From VAZQ01 sp034669045 (GTDB lineage: Bacteria > Pseudomonadota > Alphaproteobacteria > Rhizobiales > Xanthobacteraceae), in assembly GCA_034669045.1 (NCBI GenBank), contig JAXDOD010000080.1, positions 5,102-69,101 of the forward strand: a stretch of DNA of 64,000 bases, written 5' to 3'. Shown in pieces: positions 17,469 to 26,773 of the stretch. The translations under genes and the position numbers were made by a program. The notes below the pieces were generated by a model. It saw nothing but the letters and a program-made list of their open reading frames with translations. It had not been told where the DNA came from and made no database searches. How positions within the stretch are numbered: position 1 is the first letter of the stretch; each line of letters opens with the position of its first letter.

Positions 17469-18584
17469 TCAGCCGCGGACCGTCATCGCGGCAAAGCGCA
17501 GGCGCTCGTAGGCGTGGCGCGCCTTGCGGCGCTGGAGATAGCGCTCGGTGGCGCGCTCGGCCGCCCGCTTGCAGGCGGAGCAGAAGCCGAACAGCGTGAG
17601 CACCGCGGTGAACAGCCAGGAGAATAATGTGAACGCGCTGGTCGTGAGGAACAGCGCGCCGCGCCCGAACAGCTTGAGCACCGCGCGGGTGCGCGTGCCC
17701 TTGGTCTCGGCCAGCCTCGCGACACGGGAAAGATCGCGCGGGCCTTGCGCGAGCTTCAGTCCGTCGACGGCGGCCTGCGCGCCCGCCTTGGTCTGCACGC
17801 GCCCGACGTCGCCGACCACGCGCACCAGGTCCCTCGTCTTTTCGACCTTGACCGCCTCGCGCGCCGCGCGAACCGCGAGCCCCGGATTGGCCAGCGACAC
17901 GCCGCGGATCGCGCCGCGCAGTGCCGTCCAGTCGACGACCTCGCGCAGCGTACGCGTAAACCATCCCGCCATGCTCGACGTCATCCGACCGGTCTTGCGC
18001 ACCGCCTTGACGACCGAGGCGCCAATCCGCGCCGGAGTGCCGGCACCGAGCGATGCATAGGTGCCGGCCGTGATCGCGAGGCCGACGCAGGCGAGGCCGA
18101 GGATGATCTCGTCCACCGGCTCGCCGGACGCAAAGCGCGCGCCTTCGCGCACGGCGTCGCGAATGTCGCCGAACACGAACAGGTCGCCGAGCGCCGTTCC
18201 GGCAAGGCCGACCAGATCCTCGGGCTCGCCGGTGATGAGCCCGCGCCCGAAGCTTTCGGCGGCGCGGCCGGCCGCCGCCGAGGTGGTACTCGCCGCCTCG
18301 ACCTTGAAGACGAGCGCCGGATCGACCGCGATGTTGCGGTCGCGCGCGAGGTCGAGGAAGCTCCTGGCGAGATCGATGTCGTTGGCGGCGAGGGCCGACT
18401 GGATCTCACGCGCCGCGACCGGGGCGGTAAACGCGCGCTCGAGCTGACGGTCGACCAAGAGCGCAGGATCGTCCTGCGCATAGAGCAGCGCTTCCGCGTC
18501 GATGCCGCGCGGCACCAACGTGAGCGCGGCGATGGCGCAGACAACGGCAACACCGAGCGGCAATGCGATCCGCGATCCGGTCAT
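17469..18584 (-). CDS. Conserved hypothetical membrane protein
   Basis: The 371-residue protein begins with a hydrophobic segment (about 7-25). It has a helical region, a second hydrophobic stretch (about 160-185, ILGLACVGLAITAGTYASLG) and a C-terminal one (about 308-335) followed by a Cys pair and a basic tail. It resembles a widely conserved alphaproteobacterial hypothetical membrane protein. A good AGGAG ribosome-binding site supports the start. Confidence 0.7.
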   Translation of the reverse strand: MTGSRIALPLGVAVVCAIAALTLVPRGIDAEALLYAQDDPALLVDRQLERAFTAPVAAREIQSALAANDIDLARSFLDLARDRNIAVDPALVFKVEAASTTSAAAGRAAESFGRGLITGEPEDLVGLAGTALGDLFVFGDIRDAVREGARFASGEPVDEIILGLACVGLAITAGTYASLGAGTPARIGASVVKAVRKTGRMTSSMAGWFTRTLREVVDWTALRGAIRGVSLANPGLAVRAAREAVKVEKTRDLVRVVGDVGRVQTKAGAQAAVDGLKLAQGPRDLSRVARLAETKGTRTRAVLKLFGRGALFLTTSAFTLFSWLFTAVLTLFGFCSACKRAAERATERYLQRRKARHAYERLRFAAMTVRG

Positions 18585-18869
18585 TAACGTTTGATCTCCT
18601 GCGTCGTGACCCTCACTTGGTAAGGAACAATTGCGCCAGCAAGATGCCGCGCGGTCAATTTAGCCGATTCGACATCCCCAAACCGCAAGAGCGGTAAACA
18701 GGTTCCAAAAAGCCCTGTTGGTCCGCGGATTGCAGCGCGTTAGCCCTAGGAATCGGTTACCCGGGTCGCTATGGTGCCACGCGCTTTGCGGGTGGGGCTC
18801 GCGTTTACATTTCCGGCGCAATCATGACGGGCCGGCGCGGCACGACGGATCGGACCAGACGGATGGACC

Positions 18870-19118
18870 ATGTCTGACACTATCGTTCCCCATTTCCACA
18901 ATACCCCGGGCGCGCCGGTCATCGAGATCGGCGCCACGGAATTCATGTGCGTCGGGGAAGAGCCGCCGTTCGATCATCCGCATGTCTTCCTCGACATGGG
19001 CGACCAGGACGAGATCATCTGCCCCTATTGCTCGACGCTGTTTCGTCACGACCGCAACCTCGATCCGCACGCGGCGAGGCCGCCGGAATGCGCGCTCAAG
19101 GAAACGGCGAGCGCCTGA
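18870..19118 (+). CDS. Zinc-finger (zf-CHCC) protein
   Basis: The 82-residue protein carries the zf-CHCC pattern: Cys27, His36 in PPFDHPHVF, and Cys51/Cys54 in ICPYCSTLF. The family is the bacterial counterpart of the mitochondrial complex I subunit NDUFS6. In alphaproteobacteria it is a small free-standing protein probably tied to complex I. It is followed 29 nt later by the FAD monooxygenase gene. Confidence 0.92.
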   Translation: MSDTIVPHFHNTPGAPVIEIGATEFMCVGEEPPFDHPHVFLDMGDQDEIICPYCSTLFRHDRNLDPHAARPPECALKETASA

Positions 19119-19147
19119 TCGTCAGCGAGCGACGGAGACTTTGACTC

Positions 19148-20341
19148 GTGGCCCCCTCCCGCACCGTGGTCATTTCCGGTGGCGGCATCGGCGGGCTCAC
19201 GACGGCGCTGGCGCTCGCGCAGCGCGGCTTCCGGGTCGCCGTGTTCGAGAGGGCCGAGCGGCTCGATGACGTGGGCGCCGGCATCCAACTCTCGCCCAAC
19301 GCGTCGCGCATCCTCATCGCGCTCGGCCTTGGCGAGCGTCTGACGCCCCATGTCGTCGTCCCCGAGGAGCTGCGGGTGATGAACGCGCGCAGCGGCCGCG
19401 TTCTGGCATGCGCGCCGCTCGGCGCCGCCGCGCAAGCACGCTACGGCGCGCCCTATTGGGTGATCCACCGCGGCGATCTGCAGGCGGCGCTGCGCGAGCG
19501 CGTCGAGGCGACGCCTGACGTATCGCTCCATCTCGGCGCCAAGGTCGAGGAGTTTGCCATCCACGACAACGGCGTCACGGTCGCGGCCTCGCGTGGCATG
19601 CAGTCGATCGAGGAACGCGGCATGGCGCTCGTCGGCGCCGACGGGCTCTGGTCGAGCTTGCGCAAACGCCTCGGCCACCGGGTCGAACCGCGCTTCGCCC
19701 GCCACAGCGCCTGGCGCACGCTGGTGCCGGCCGACGCCGTGCCGCCGGAACTCTCCGCGCCTACGGTCAATCTTTGGCTCGGCCGCGGCGCGCATCTCGT
19801 GCACTACCCGGTCAAGGGCGGCCGCATGGTCAATGTCGTCGCCATCCTGCGCGACACCTGGCGCGAGCCGGGCTGGATCGCGCCGGGCCTGCGCCGCGAC
19901 CTGATCGAGCGCTTTCCAGCCGGGATGTGGCAAGCGCCGGTGCGCGAGCTCCTGCGCGCAACGAGCCACTGGCAGCGATGGGCGCTCTACGACTGCGCGC
20001 CGTTCGCGCATTGGGGCAAAGGCCCGGTCACGCTGCTCGGCGATGCGGCGCATCCGATGCTGCCCTATCTGGCGCAGGGCGGCGCGATGGCGATCGAGGA
20101 TGCGGCGGTGCTTGGCCTTTGTCTCGGCCGCACGCCCGACGATGCGGCCGGTGCGATGCGCGCCTACGAGCACGCGCGCCACCGGCGCACCGCAAGGACG
20201 CAGCGCGCCGCGCGCCGCAACGGCGTCGTCTATCACATGGGCGGGGCCGAGGCGGTCCTGCGCACGATGGCGCTCCTCGCCATGGGCGGCAAACGGCTCA
20301 TCACGCGTTACGACTGGCTCTATGGCTGGGAGCCGTCCTGA
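19148..20341 (+). CDS. FAD-dependent monooxygenase (salicylate hydroxylase-like)
   Basis: This 397-residue flavoprotein hydroxylase has a GGGIGG dinucleotide-binding motif (about 11-16), the DG motif in VGADGLWSSLR, and GDAAHPMLPYLAQGG, the GD motif contacting the FAD ribityl chain. Closest in type are 3-/6-hydroxybenzoate or salicylate monooxygenases that use NAD(P)H and O2. It starts at a GTG. The aromatic substrate is not predictable because there is no catabolic operon nearby. Confidence 0.9.
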   Translation: MAPSRTVVISGGGIGGLTTALALAQRGFRVAVFERAERLDDVGAGIQLSPNASRILIALGLGERLTPHVVVPEELRVMNARSGRVLACAPLGAAAQARYGAPYWVIHRGDLQAALRERVEATPDVSLHLGAKVEEFAIHDNGVTVAASRGMQSIEERGMALVGADGLWSSLRKRLGHRVEPRFARHSAWRTLVPADAVPPELSAPTVNLWLGRGAHLVHYPVKGGRMVNVVAILRDTWREPGWIAPGLRRDLIERFPAGMWQAPVRELLRATSHWQRWALYDCAPFAHWGKGPVTLLGDAAHPMLPYLAQGGAMAIEDAAVLGLCLGRTPDDAAGAMRAYEHARHRRTARTQRAARRNGVVYHMGGAEAVLRTMALLAMGGKRLITRYDWLYGWEPS

Positions 20342-20451
20342 TCGCCCGAGGGAGCTATTGACGTGATGGCCGCACTTCCGGCAAGGATCGTCGCGCCGGT
20401 CGCGCGCAAGACCAAGATTGCGCAGTTTACACCCGCGGAGACGGCTTCAGC

Positions 20452-20661
20452 ATGAAACAGCGGCGTCGAGGTCCAGCGCTCACCAAGGCCGAGCTCCGAG
20501 CCCAGGGCGACCAGGCCATGGCGGCGGCGACCAGGCCGATCGTGAAGCTGCCGACCAAGCTGGTGCGGCAATGCGGCCGCTGCGGCGAGCCCACTTCGGT
20601 CATGGTGGAGCCGGGCGAGGCCCCGCCCGAGTTCAAGTGCAAGAGCTGCGACCGCAAGTGA
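20452..20661 (+). CDS. Small zinc-ribbon-like protein
   Basis: This basic 69-residue protein has two CxxC pairs in its C-terminal half (QCGRCGEP and CKSCDRK), so it probably binds one zinc ion. No named family is recognised. The start is supported by the compact domain and by the stop just before the convergent csoR gene. Confidence 0.6.
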   Translation: MKQRRRGPALTKAELRAQGDQAMAAATRPIVKLPTKLVRQCGRCGEPTSVMVEPGEAPPEFKCKSCDRK

Positions 20662-20675
20662 GCTGACGCCGGCGG

Positions 20676-20951
20676 CTATCGCTGCGTCCGCCCCAGCACT
20701 TCGATCAACTCGCTCACCTTGCGCCGCTGCTCGCGCTTGTTGCCGCTCGCAATCGCGTGCTCGACGCAGTGCGCCACATGATCCTCAAGGATTTCCTCCT
20801 CGGCCCGGCGCAGCGCCGCGCGGACCGCGGAAATCTGCGTAATGATGTCGATGCAGTAGCGGTCCTCTTCGACCATGCGGCCAAGGCCGCGCACCTGGCC
20901 TTCGATCCGGTTGAGCCGCCGCAGGCATGAGGTCTTGGCTTGCTTGCGCAT
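20676..20951 (-). CDS. csoR: CsoR-type copper-sensing repressor
   Basis: This 91-residue all-helical DNA-binding protein of the CsoR/RcnR/FrmR family shows the Cu(I)-CsoR ligand set Cys33, His58 and Cys62 with the spacing of known CsoR proteins (25 then 4 residues). It begins at MRKQAKTSCLRRLNRIEGQV; upstream in-frame sequence runs into the operator and copA. It is divergent from copA across 51 bp containing an operator, so it should repress copA and itself until Cu(I) binds. Confidence 0.9.
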   Translation of the reverse strand: MRKQAKTSCLRRLNRIEGQVRGLGRMVEEDRYCIDIITQISAVRAALRRAEEEILEDHVAHCVEHAIASGNKREQRRKVSELIEVLGRTQR

Positions 20952-20960
20952 GGCGGCTAT

Positions 20961-20977
20961 ATACCCCCCCAGGGTAT
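20961..20977. promoter_or_regulatory. CsoR operator between csoR and copA
   Basis: ATACCCCCCCAGGGTAT is an inverted repeat (ATACCC and GGGTAT) with the G/C-tract-in-AT-flank pattern of CsoR-family operators. It lies in the 51-bp divergent promoter region. Confidence 0.75.
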
Positions 20978-21002
20978 CAGGCGCAAGATCGGCGGACCTT
21001 CC

Positions 21003-23342
21003 ATGGACCAGCACGCGCATTCACACGATGAGCCCGCGCTGGCGGCCGGCGCCGTCGATCCGGTCTGCGGCATGAGGGTCGATCCGCACAAAACACCGCA
21101 CCGCCACAGCCACGAAGGCCGCCCTTATTACTTCTGCTCGGCCGGCTGCCGAACCAAGTTCGCGGCCGACCCGGCAAAATATCTGGCGCACGGCGCGCAC
21201 AAGCCCGAGCCTCGCGAGCCCGTCCCGGCGGGCGCGATCTACACCTGCCCGATGCATCCGGACGTCCGCCAGGTCGGACCCGGCACCTGCCCGATCTGCG
21301 GCATGGCGCTCGAGCCCGACATCGCCACCGCCGACGCCGGCCGCAACCCCGAGCTTGCCGACATGACGCGGCGGTTCTGGATCGCACTGACGCTTACAAT
21401 ACCGGTGGTCGCACTCGAGATGGGCGCGCACGTGTTCGGCGCGCATGCGTGGATCGATCCGGTCCTGTCGAACCGGCTGCAGTTCGCCTTCGCGACGCCG
21501 GTGGTGCTGTGGGCCGGCTGGCCGTTCTTCCTGCGCGGTGCGCAGTCGCTGGTCACGCGCAACCTCAACATGTTTACGCTGATCGCGATCGGAACCGGCG
21601 CGGCTTATCTCTACAGCGTGGCCGCAACGCTGTTGCCGGGAGTGTTTCCGGCCGCGATGCGCGGACATGGCGGCGCGGTGCCGGTCTATTTCGAAGCCGC
21701 CGCGGTGATCACGGTCTTCGTCCTGCTGGGCCAGGTGCTGGAACTGCGCGCGCGCGAAGCGACCTCGGGCGCCATCCGCGCGCTGCTCGATCTCGCGCCC
21801 AAGTCGGCGCGGCGCGTGCGCGAGGACGGCACCGACGAGGAGGTTGCGCTTGAGGCGGTCGCGGTCGGCGACCTTTTGCGCGTGCGGCCCGGCGAAAAAG
21901 TCCCGGTCGACGGCGAGGTGGTCGAGGGCCGCTCCTCGATCGACGAGTCGATGGTGACCGGCGAGTCGATGCCGGTCACCAAAGACCGCGGCGCCCGCGT
22001 CATCGCCGGCACGATCAACCGATCGGGCTCGTTCGTGATGCGCGCCTCGAAGGTCGGGCGCGACACGCTGCTCGCCCGGATCGTGCAGATGGTGGCGGCA
22101 GCGCAGCGCTCGCGCGCGCCGATCCAGCGGCTCGCCGACCAGGTATCGGGCTGGTTCGTCCCGCTCGTCCTCGTGACCGCGGTCGTGGCGTTCACCGCCT
22201 GGGCCCTGTTCGGCCCGGAGCCCCGCCTCGCTTATGGCCTCGTCGCGGCCGTGAGCGTCCTGATCATCGCCTGCCCCTGCGCGCTCGGTCTCGCGACTCC
22301 GATGTCGATCATGGTCGGCGTCGGGCGCGGCGCGCAGATGGGCGTTCTGATCAGGAACGCGGAGGCACTCGAACGCATGGAGACGGTCGATACCCTCGTA
22401 GTCGACAAGACCGGCACCCTGACCGAAGGCAAGCCCAAGGTCGTCGCCATCGTGCCGGCGCCGGGCTTCGACGAGGCTGAAGTCTTGCGGCTCGCAGCCG
22501 GCGTGGAGCGCGCGAGCGAGCATCCGCTGGCGGCGGCCATCGTGGCGGCCGCGACCGAGCGCGGCATCGCGCCGGCGCGTGTGCTCGGTTTCGACGCACC
22601 GGCCGGCAAGGGCGCGATCGGGATGGTGGAGCGCCGCCGCGTGGCCCTGGGCAACGCCAAATTTCTCGCCGAGCTTGGCATCGCGACCACGGCGCTTGCT
22701 GGCGAGGCCGAGCGGCTGCGCGGCGACGGCGCCACTGCGATCTTCGTCGCCGTCGACGGCCGGCTCGCGGGCGTGATCGCCGTCGCCGACCCGGTGAAGG
22801 AGACGACGCCCGCAGCGCTCGACGCACTCAGGCGCGCGGGCCTGCGCATCGTGATGCTCACCGGCGACAACCGCACCACCGCGCTGGCGGTGGCGCGCCG
22901 CCTGGGCATCACGGAAGTCGAGGCCGAGGTGCTGCCCGAACACAAGAGCGACGTGGTCGCGCGCCTGCGCCGCGAGGGCCGCGTGGTGGCGATGGCGGGC
23001 GACGGCGTCAACGATGCGCCCGCGCTCGCCGCGGCCGACGTCGGCATCGCCATGGGGACCGGGACCGATATCGCGATCGAGAGCGCCGACATCACGCTGG
23101 TCAAGGGCGACCTCACCGGCATCGTTCGCGCCCGCACGCTGTCGCGCGCCGTCATGCGCAACATCCGGCAGAACCTGGCCTTCGCCTTCGCCTACAACGC
23201 CGCCGGAGTGCCGATCGCCGCCGGCGTGCTTTATCCGGCGTTCGGGCTGCTGCTTTCGCCGGCGGTCGCGGCGGCGGCGATGGCGCTGTCGTCGGTGAGC
23301 GTGGTGGGCAATGCGCTGAGGCTGCGCCGGATGCCGCTTTAG
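21003..23342 (+). CDS. copA: Copper-exporting P1B-type ATPase
   Basis: This 779-residue inner-membrane pump uses ATP to expel Cu(I). The N-terminus carries a YHS domain (about 18-62, VDPVCGMRVD and YYFCSAGC) and a heavy-metal-binding domain (about 79-107, YTCPMHPDVRQ...CPICGMALEP) instead of HMA domains. The core has the CPC motif in IACPCALGLATP, the phosphorylation site DKTGTLTEGK, GDGVNDAPAL, and the Cu(I) signatures YN in the seventh and MALSSVSVVGNA in the eighth helix. It pairs with csoR. Confidence 0.95.
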   Translation: MDQHAHSHDEPALAAGAVDPVCGMRVDPHKTPHRHSHEGRPYYFCSAGCRTKFAADPAKYLAHGAHKPEPREPVPAGAIYTCPMHPDVRQVGPGTCPICGMALEPDIATADAGRNPELADMTRRFWIALTLTIPVVALEMGAHVFGAHAWIDPVLSNRLQFAFATPVVLWAGWPFFLRGAQSLVTRNLNMFTLIAIGTGAAYLYSVAATLLPGVFPAAMRGHGGAVPVYFEAAAVITVFVLLGQVLELRAREATSGAIRALLDLAPKSARRVREDGTDEEVALEAVAVGDLLRVRPGEKVPVDGEVVEGRSSIDESMVTGESMPVTKDRGARVIAGTINRSGSFVMRASKVGRDTLLARIVQMVAAAQRSRAPIQRLADQVSGWFVPLVLVTAVVAFTAWALFGPEPRLAYGLVAAVSVLIIACPCALGLATPMSIMVGVGRGAQMGVLIRNAEALERMETVDTLVVDKTGTLTEGKPKVVAIVPAPGFDEAEVLRLAAGVERASEHPLAAAIVAAATERGIAPARVLGFDAPAGKGAIGMVERRRVALGNAKFLAELGIATTALAGEAERLRGDGATAIFVAVDGRLAGVIAVADPVKETTPAALDALRRAGLRIVMLTGDNRTTALAVARRLGITEVEAEVLPEHKSDVVARLRREGRVVAMAGDGVNDAPALAAADVGIAMGTGTDIAIESADITLVKGDLTGIVRARTLSRAVMRNIRQNLAFAFAYNAAGVPIAAGVLYPAFGLLLSPAVAAAAMALSSVSVVGNALRLRRMPL

Positions 23343-23361
23343 CGGCGGCGCGCTCGCAGCA

Positions 23362-23766
23362 TTACCGGATCACGGTATTGCTGCGCCAGGTCGAAGGCGT
23401 CAGGCAATCCTTGGTGCGCGCGGTGGCTTCGATCACGCGCTGTTCCTCTTGGACCGCGACATAGTCCGTCCGGTAGGCCACGGTGCTGATGATGGCGCCG
23501 CCCGCCTCGCGCTCGGCCTTGGCGATCAGGGTCCGCAGCTCCCCTTCACGGTCGGCCAGGCGCTTGGTGGCGGCGGCGAGCTGCTCGCAGGTGCTGTACT
23601 GATACTTGCCGGGATCGCCAAAGACCACGAGACCGTCGACACCGGACACGCAACCGCCGAGGAGCCCGCCGAGCGCCAGCGCCACGAGCGCGCAGGCGCC
23701 GCCGCGAGCAAGCGGCCCGCCCGCGGTCCTGGCGCCGGTGATGCGATTGCGTCTATGTCCCGACAC
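23362..23766 (-). CDS. Predicted lipoprotein
   Basis: This small protein (134 residues from the GTG at 23766) has a signal peptide ending in the lipobox LGGC and a predicted coiled helix (CEQLAAATKRLADREGELRTLIAKAEREAGG), ending with CLTPSTWRS. An upstream extension of the frame runs into the tRNA-Leu gene and is not coding. A conserved rhizobial lipoprotein of unknown function is the best description. The start is uncertain. Confidence 0.65.
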   Translation of the reverse strand: MSGHRRNRITGARTAGGPLARGGACALVALALGGLLGGCVSGVDGLVVFGDPGKYQYSTCEQLAAATKRLADREGELRTLIAKAEREAGGAIISTVAYRTDYVAVQEEQRVIEATARTKDCLTPSTWRSNTVIR

Positions 23767-23881
23767 CGATGCGAAGTCCTTTGGCAGACAGGTCTTGCAC
23801 GCAGCCGTAAATATTCCGTGGAGCCCCGGCACGGCCGGGAATTGCATGGCAAATGCGCCGATATTACGCCGCACCCCATCG

Positions 23882-23967
23882 TGGTGCGGACGGCGGGACT
23901 TGAACCCGCACGGGGTTGCCCCCAAGGGATTTTAAGTCCCTTGCGTCTACCGTTTCGCCACGTCCGC
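23882..23967 (-). tRNA. tRNA-Leu(TAA)
   Basis: The minus strand folds into a complete class II tRNA: acceptor GCGGACG/CGTCCGC, anticodon stem AGGGA/TCCCT with loop CTTAAAA (anticodon TAA), a long variable arm, T-arm with GGTTCAAGTCC, discriminator A and an encoded CCA. Confidence 0.97.
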
Positions 23968-23995
23968 GCGCGCCGCTTCTAGCACGCACCGGGGG

Positions 23996-24072
23996 CGAAT
24001 GCCTGCCGTTCGTGTCCCGGGCGCAGCGCAACACGAAGCGTGGCGCCGTGCTGCGCTCCGGCTCTCCCTGGG
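23996..24072. repeat. Partial copy of a dispersed palindromic repeat
   Basis: Sequence of the type GTGTCCCGGGCGCAGCGCA, then a GTGCTGCGCTCCGG arm, matches one half of the element seen complete at 54789 and 61164. It is non-coding and lies between tRNA-Leu and the cupin gene. Confidence 0.5.
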
Positions 24073-24153
24073 ATCGTTGCGCCTTGCGGCGGCGTCGGAT
24101 CAGCGGTGCGCATCGCGCTTCGCGCTCATGCCGCACCGCGTCGGGGACAAGAT

Positions 24154-24597
24154 TCAGGCCTTGATCATCGCGCCCCAGACGCTTTCCCAATCGGTGCCGT
24201 TCGAATCGGTCACGCGGCCGTCGCGCTCGTGGAACTTGTTGGGGATCTGGAACATCGCCAGCGTCAGCCCGCCCTCCGGCGCCCAGGCGACGTGGCGGCT
24301 GCTGGCCGGACGCCAGACGAACTCGCCGGGGCCGACGTCGAGACCGGCATCCGGGCCGTCCTTGTCGACGAGCCTGCCTTCGAGGACGTAGGTCTGCTCG
24401 ATCTTGACGTGCTCGTGGTCGGGCAGCACGGCGCCGGGCGCGAATCGCGTGAGCACGGTGACGAGCCCGCTGTCCGGATCGAACAGCAGCGTCTTCACCT
24501 CGCAGCCGGGAAAGCGCGTCTTCTGCCATTCCATGGTGGCGGGGCGGACGTGGCGCGCGCGCGTGTCGGTTCTGTCCTTCGGCGTGATGGCATCCAT
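24154..24597 (-). CDS. Cupin domain protein
   Basis: This 147-residue single-domain cupin has motif 1 in LPDHEHVKIEQTYVLEGRL and motif 2 in PGEFVWRPASSRHVAW, with His and Glu metal ligands. It is of the type related to ChrR-like cupins and small dioxygenases. It is monocistronic and the substrate is unknown. Confidence 0.85.
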   Translation of the reverse strand: MDAITPKDRTDTRARHVRPATMEWQKTRFPGCEVKTLLFDPDSGLVTVLTRFAPGAVLPDHEHVKIEQTYVLEGRLVDKDGPDAGLDVGPGEFVWRPASSRHVAWAPEGGLTLAMFQIPNKFHERDGRVTDSNGTDWESVWGAMIKA

Positions 24598-24661
24598 GGC
24601 GGGCCTCGGTCGTTCTGTTCAGCGGCGTGGTCGCGACCATAGCACCGCCCCTTCCGCGCGC

Positions 24662-25213
24662 CTACGATCCGCCCTCCTTGATCGGCGGCTGGAACGCGAG
24701 GCCGGTGTCCCACGGAAAGAAGATCCAGGTGTCCTGCGACACTTCGGTGATGAAGGTGTCGACCAGCGGCCGGCCCATGGGCTTGGCATAGACGGCGGCG
24801 AAATGAGCGTCGGGCAGGAGATCGCGCACCAGCCTGGCGGTATTGCCGGTATCGACCAGGTCGTCGACGATGAGCACGCCCTTTCCACGCCCGCCGCCGA
24901 GTGCCGCGATGTCGGGAGCGACGCCCTTGATGAGCCGCACCTCGCCCGGCGTCGTGTGGTCGTAACTCGCCACGCACACCGTCTCGATCAGGCGGATGCC
25001 GAGCTCGCGGGCGACGATCGCGGCCGGCACCAGGCCGCCGCGCGTGACGGCGACGATCGCCGCGAACGGCCCCGCCTCCGCCAGCCGCCACGCGAGCGCG
25101 CGGGCGTCGCGGTGGAACTGGTCCCAGGACACCGGAAACGGCTTGGCCGGAAACGGCTTATGCGGCTGCTGCGGCGACGGCGGCGCTTGCGGGGTGTCCG
25201 GCGTCTGCGCCAT
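24662..25213 (-). CDS. gpt: Xanthine phosphoribosyltransferase
   Basis: The enzyme salvages xanthine/guanine with PRPP. The 183-residue protein has the PRPP-binding loop VLIVDDLVDTGNTAR, the N-terminal AVTRGGLVPAAIVARELG, and the C-terminal TWIFFPWD typical of Gpt. A Pro-rich N-terminal extension (about 1-25) is unusual but needs no special role. Confidence 0.9.
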   Translation of the reverse strand: MAQTPDTPQAPPSPQQPHKPFPAKPFPVSWDQFHRDARALAWRLAEAGPFAAIVAVTRGGLVPAAIVARELGIRLIETVCVASYDHTTPGEVRLIKGVAPDIAALGGGRGKGVLIVDDLVDTGNTARLVRDLLPDAHFAAVYAKPMGRPLVDTFITEVSQDTWIFFPWDTGLAFQPPIKEGGS

Positions 25214-25219
25214 GGGCGC

Positions 25220-25837
25220 TCACGTGGCCAGGTCGAGAACGAAGTCGAACCGCGCCGCCAGCGCTTCGCCGCCAGCGCCGACACGCATCGTGAGCTCGCG
25301 GCGGAAGAGGCCGTCGCGCGCGTTCTGCGGCTCGTTCGGGAAATAGAGTTGCGTGGTCAGGAGCTGTCGGCCGGTCGCCAGCACCTTGATGTGATAGTGG
25401 CGGGTGCGGCCGGGATAGAGCGCCGGCAGGATGGTGCGGAAACGGTAGCGGCCCTGCGCGTCGGTGAGGATGTGGCCGCGATAGCGGAAACCTGCGTTGT
25501 CGTAGTCGCCCTTCTCGTCGGCGTGCCAGAGATCGACCAGCACCTGCGGGACCGCCCGGCAGTTGCGCGCGAGGACGAAACCGGAAAGCTCCACCAGCCG
25601 CGCCTTGGCTCCGGGCTCGATCAAGTCGGCGCGCGTGGGCGACTGCGGCTTGTAGAACGGCCCGTCCATCTGGCGGAGGGTCGGCTCGTCGCCGTCGCGG
25701 CATTCCGGCGTCGGCGAGAGCTCCTGCGCCAGCACGGTCTCCGCCGGGCCGGCCAAGCCGAGGCCGCCGGCGGCGAGCGCGCTACGCAGGATCGCGCGGC
25801 GCGATGGACGATCAGGACGATCAGAACCAGCGGACAT
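25220..25837 (-). CDS. Tat-exported intradiol ring-cleavage dioxygenase-like protein
   Basis: This 205-residue protein carries a twin-arginine signal (SRRAILRSALAAGGLGLAG) and an intradiol dioxygenase domain. The non-haem Fe(III) ligands are recognisable: Tyr in DYDNAGFRYRGH, Tyr/His in RTRHYHIKV. Cytosolic members split catechols between the hydroxyls; this secreted subgroup has unproven substrates. The start at 25837 follows a consensus AGGAGG. The gpt gene lies 6 nt downstream. Confidence 0.88.
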   Translation of the reverse strand: MSAGSDRPDRPSRRAILRSALAAGGLGLAGPAETVLAQELSPTPECRDGDEPTLRQMDGPFYKPQSPTRADLIEPGAKARLVELSGFVLARNCRAVPQVLVDLWHADEKGDYDNAGFRYRGHILTDAQGRYRFRTILPALYPGRTRHYHIKVLATGRQLLTTQLYFPNEPQNARDGLFRRELTMRVGAGGEALAARFDFVLDLAT

Positions 25838-25868
25838 GGCGGGCCTCCTTTGAGCCGAGATCAAGCAT

Positions 25869-26636
25869 TCACCGCGCGCCCCTCACCCGCGTCAGCATCT
25901 CCTCCACCGCGCGCCGCGCGGCGGTGAGCTTCTCCTGGTCGCGCGCGCGCAGCACCACGTTGGTGTTGGGCCCGCGCTGCTCGTCGAAGTACGGATAGCT
26001 GCCGATCGAGACCTCCGGATTGGCCTTGGCGATCTCGCCCAGCGGCGTCCCGATGTCGCCTTCGCGGCAGTCCGCACGCACGGTCTCCGACAGCATGCGC
26101 ACGCCGGTCTGGAGCTTCGGCGCCACCTCGTCGAGCATTACCTGCATGATCGAAGGCACGCCCGCCATGACTATGACGTTGCCGAGCCAGAATCCGGGCG
26201 CCGCCGACACTTTGTTGTGAACGAGCTCGGCGCCGGCGGGAATCCGCGTCATGCGCATGCGCGCCTCGTTGAACGCGCCGCCGGTCTGCGCCAGCCGATC
26301 ACCGAGAATCTTGATCGCGCGCGGATCGAAGTCGATAGCGACACCGAACGCCTTGGCCACGCATTCGGCCGTGATGTCGTCATGGGTCGGACCAATGCCG
26401 CCGGTGGTGAACACATAGGTGTAGCGCGCGCGCAGCGTGTTCACGGCGGCGACGATCTCCGCCTCCACGTCACCGATCACGCGGACCTCCTTGAGGTCGA
26501 TCCCGATCCCCGTGAGGTATTCGGCGATGTAGCCGATGTTCTTGTCCTTGGTGCGGCCGGACAGGATCTCGTCGCCGATCACCAGCACGGCGGCGGTGAT
26601 GAGGCCTTGGGAGCTTGAGGAATGGGTCGGCGTCAT
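25869..26636 (-). CDS. MoCF-domain molybdopterin-binding protein (CinA N-terminal-like)
   Basis: This 255-residue protein has a MoCF_biosynth domain (about 14-180) like the first half of CinA: VLVIGDEILSGRTKDKN, FTTGGIGPTHDDITAECVAKAFG and MAGVPSIMQVM. The CinA deamidase half is absent, which is common in alphaproteobacteria. Such proteins may act in pyridine-nucleotide recycling. The start MTPTHSSSS is preferred to the in-frame extension. The gene is just upstream of the dioxygenase (31 nt) and may be co-transcribed. Confidence 0.88.
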   Translation of the reverse strand: MTPTHSSSSQGLITAAVLVIGDEILSGRTKDKNIGYIAEYLTGIGIDLKEVRVIGDVEAEIVAAVNTLRARYTYVFTTGGIGPTHDDITAECVAKAFGVAIDFDPRAIKILGDRLAQTGGAFNEARMRMTRIPAGAELVHNKVSAAPGFWLGNVIVMAGVPSIMQVMLDEVAPKLQTGVRMLSETVRADCREGDIGTPLGEIAKANPEVSIGSYPYFDEQRGPNTNVVLRARDQEKLTAARRAVEEMLTRVRGAR

Positions 26637-26773
26637 GACGGTCCTGGCGCTTCCCGCGGGGGTGCGGCGATCGCCTACCCTGCCCTGCCCACGATGAGGC
26701 TTCAAGTCATTGACGATCCGGGGCAGAGTACCGCCAAATGCGGTGGCGGCGTCATCAACCCAACGAGGAACCT

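Noticed and set aside
21021..22943. 640-codon minus-strand frame
   Set aside because: Shadow of copA, whose motifs are unequivocal.
23767..23925. N-terminal extension of the lipoprotein gene
   Set aside because: The extended frame overlaps the tRNA-Leu gene and precedes the signal peptide.
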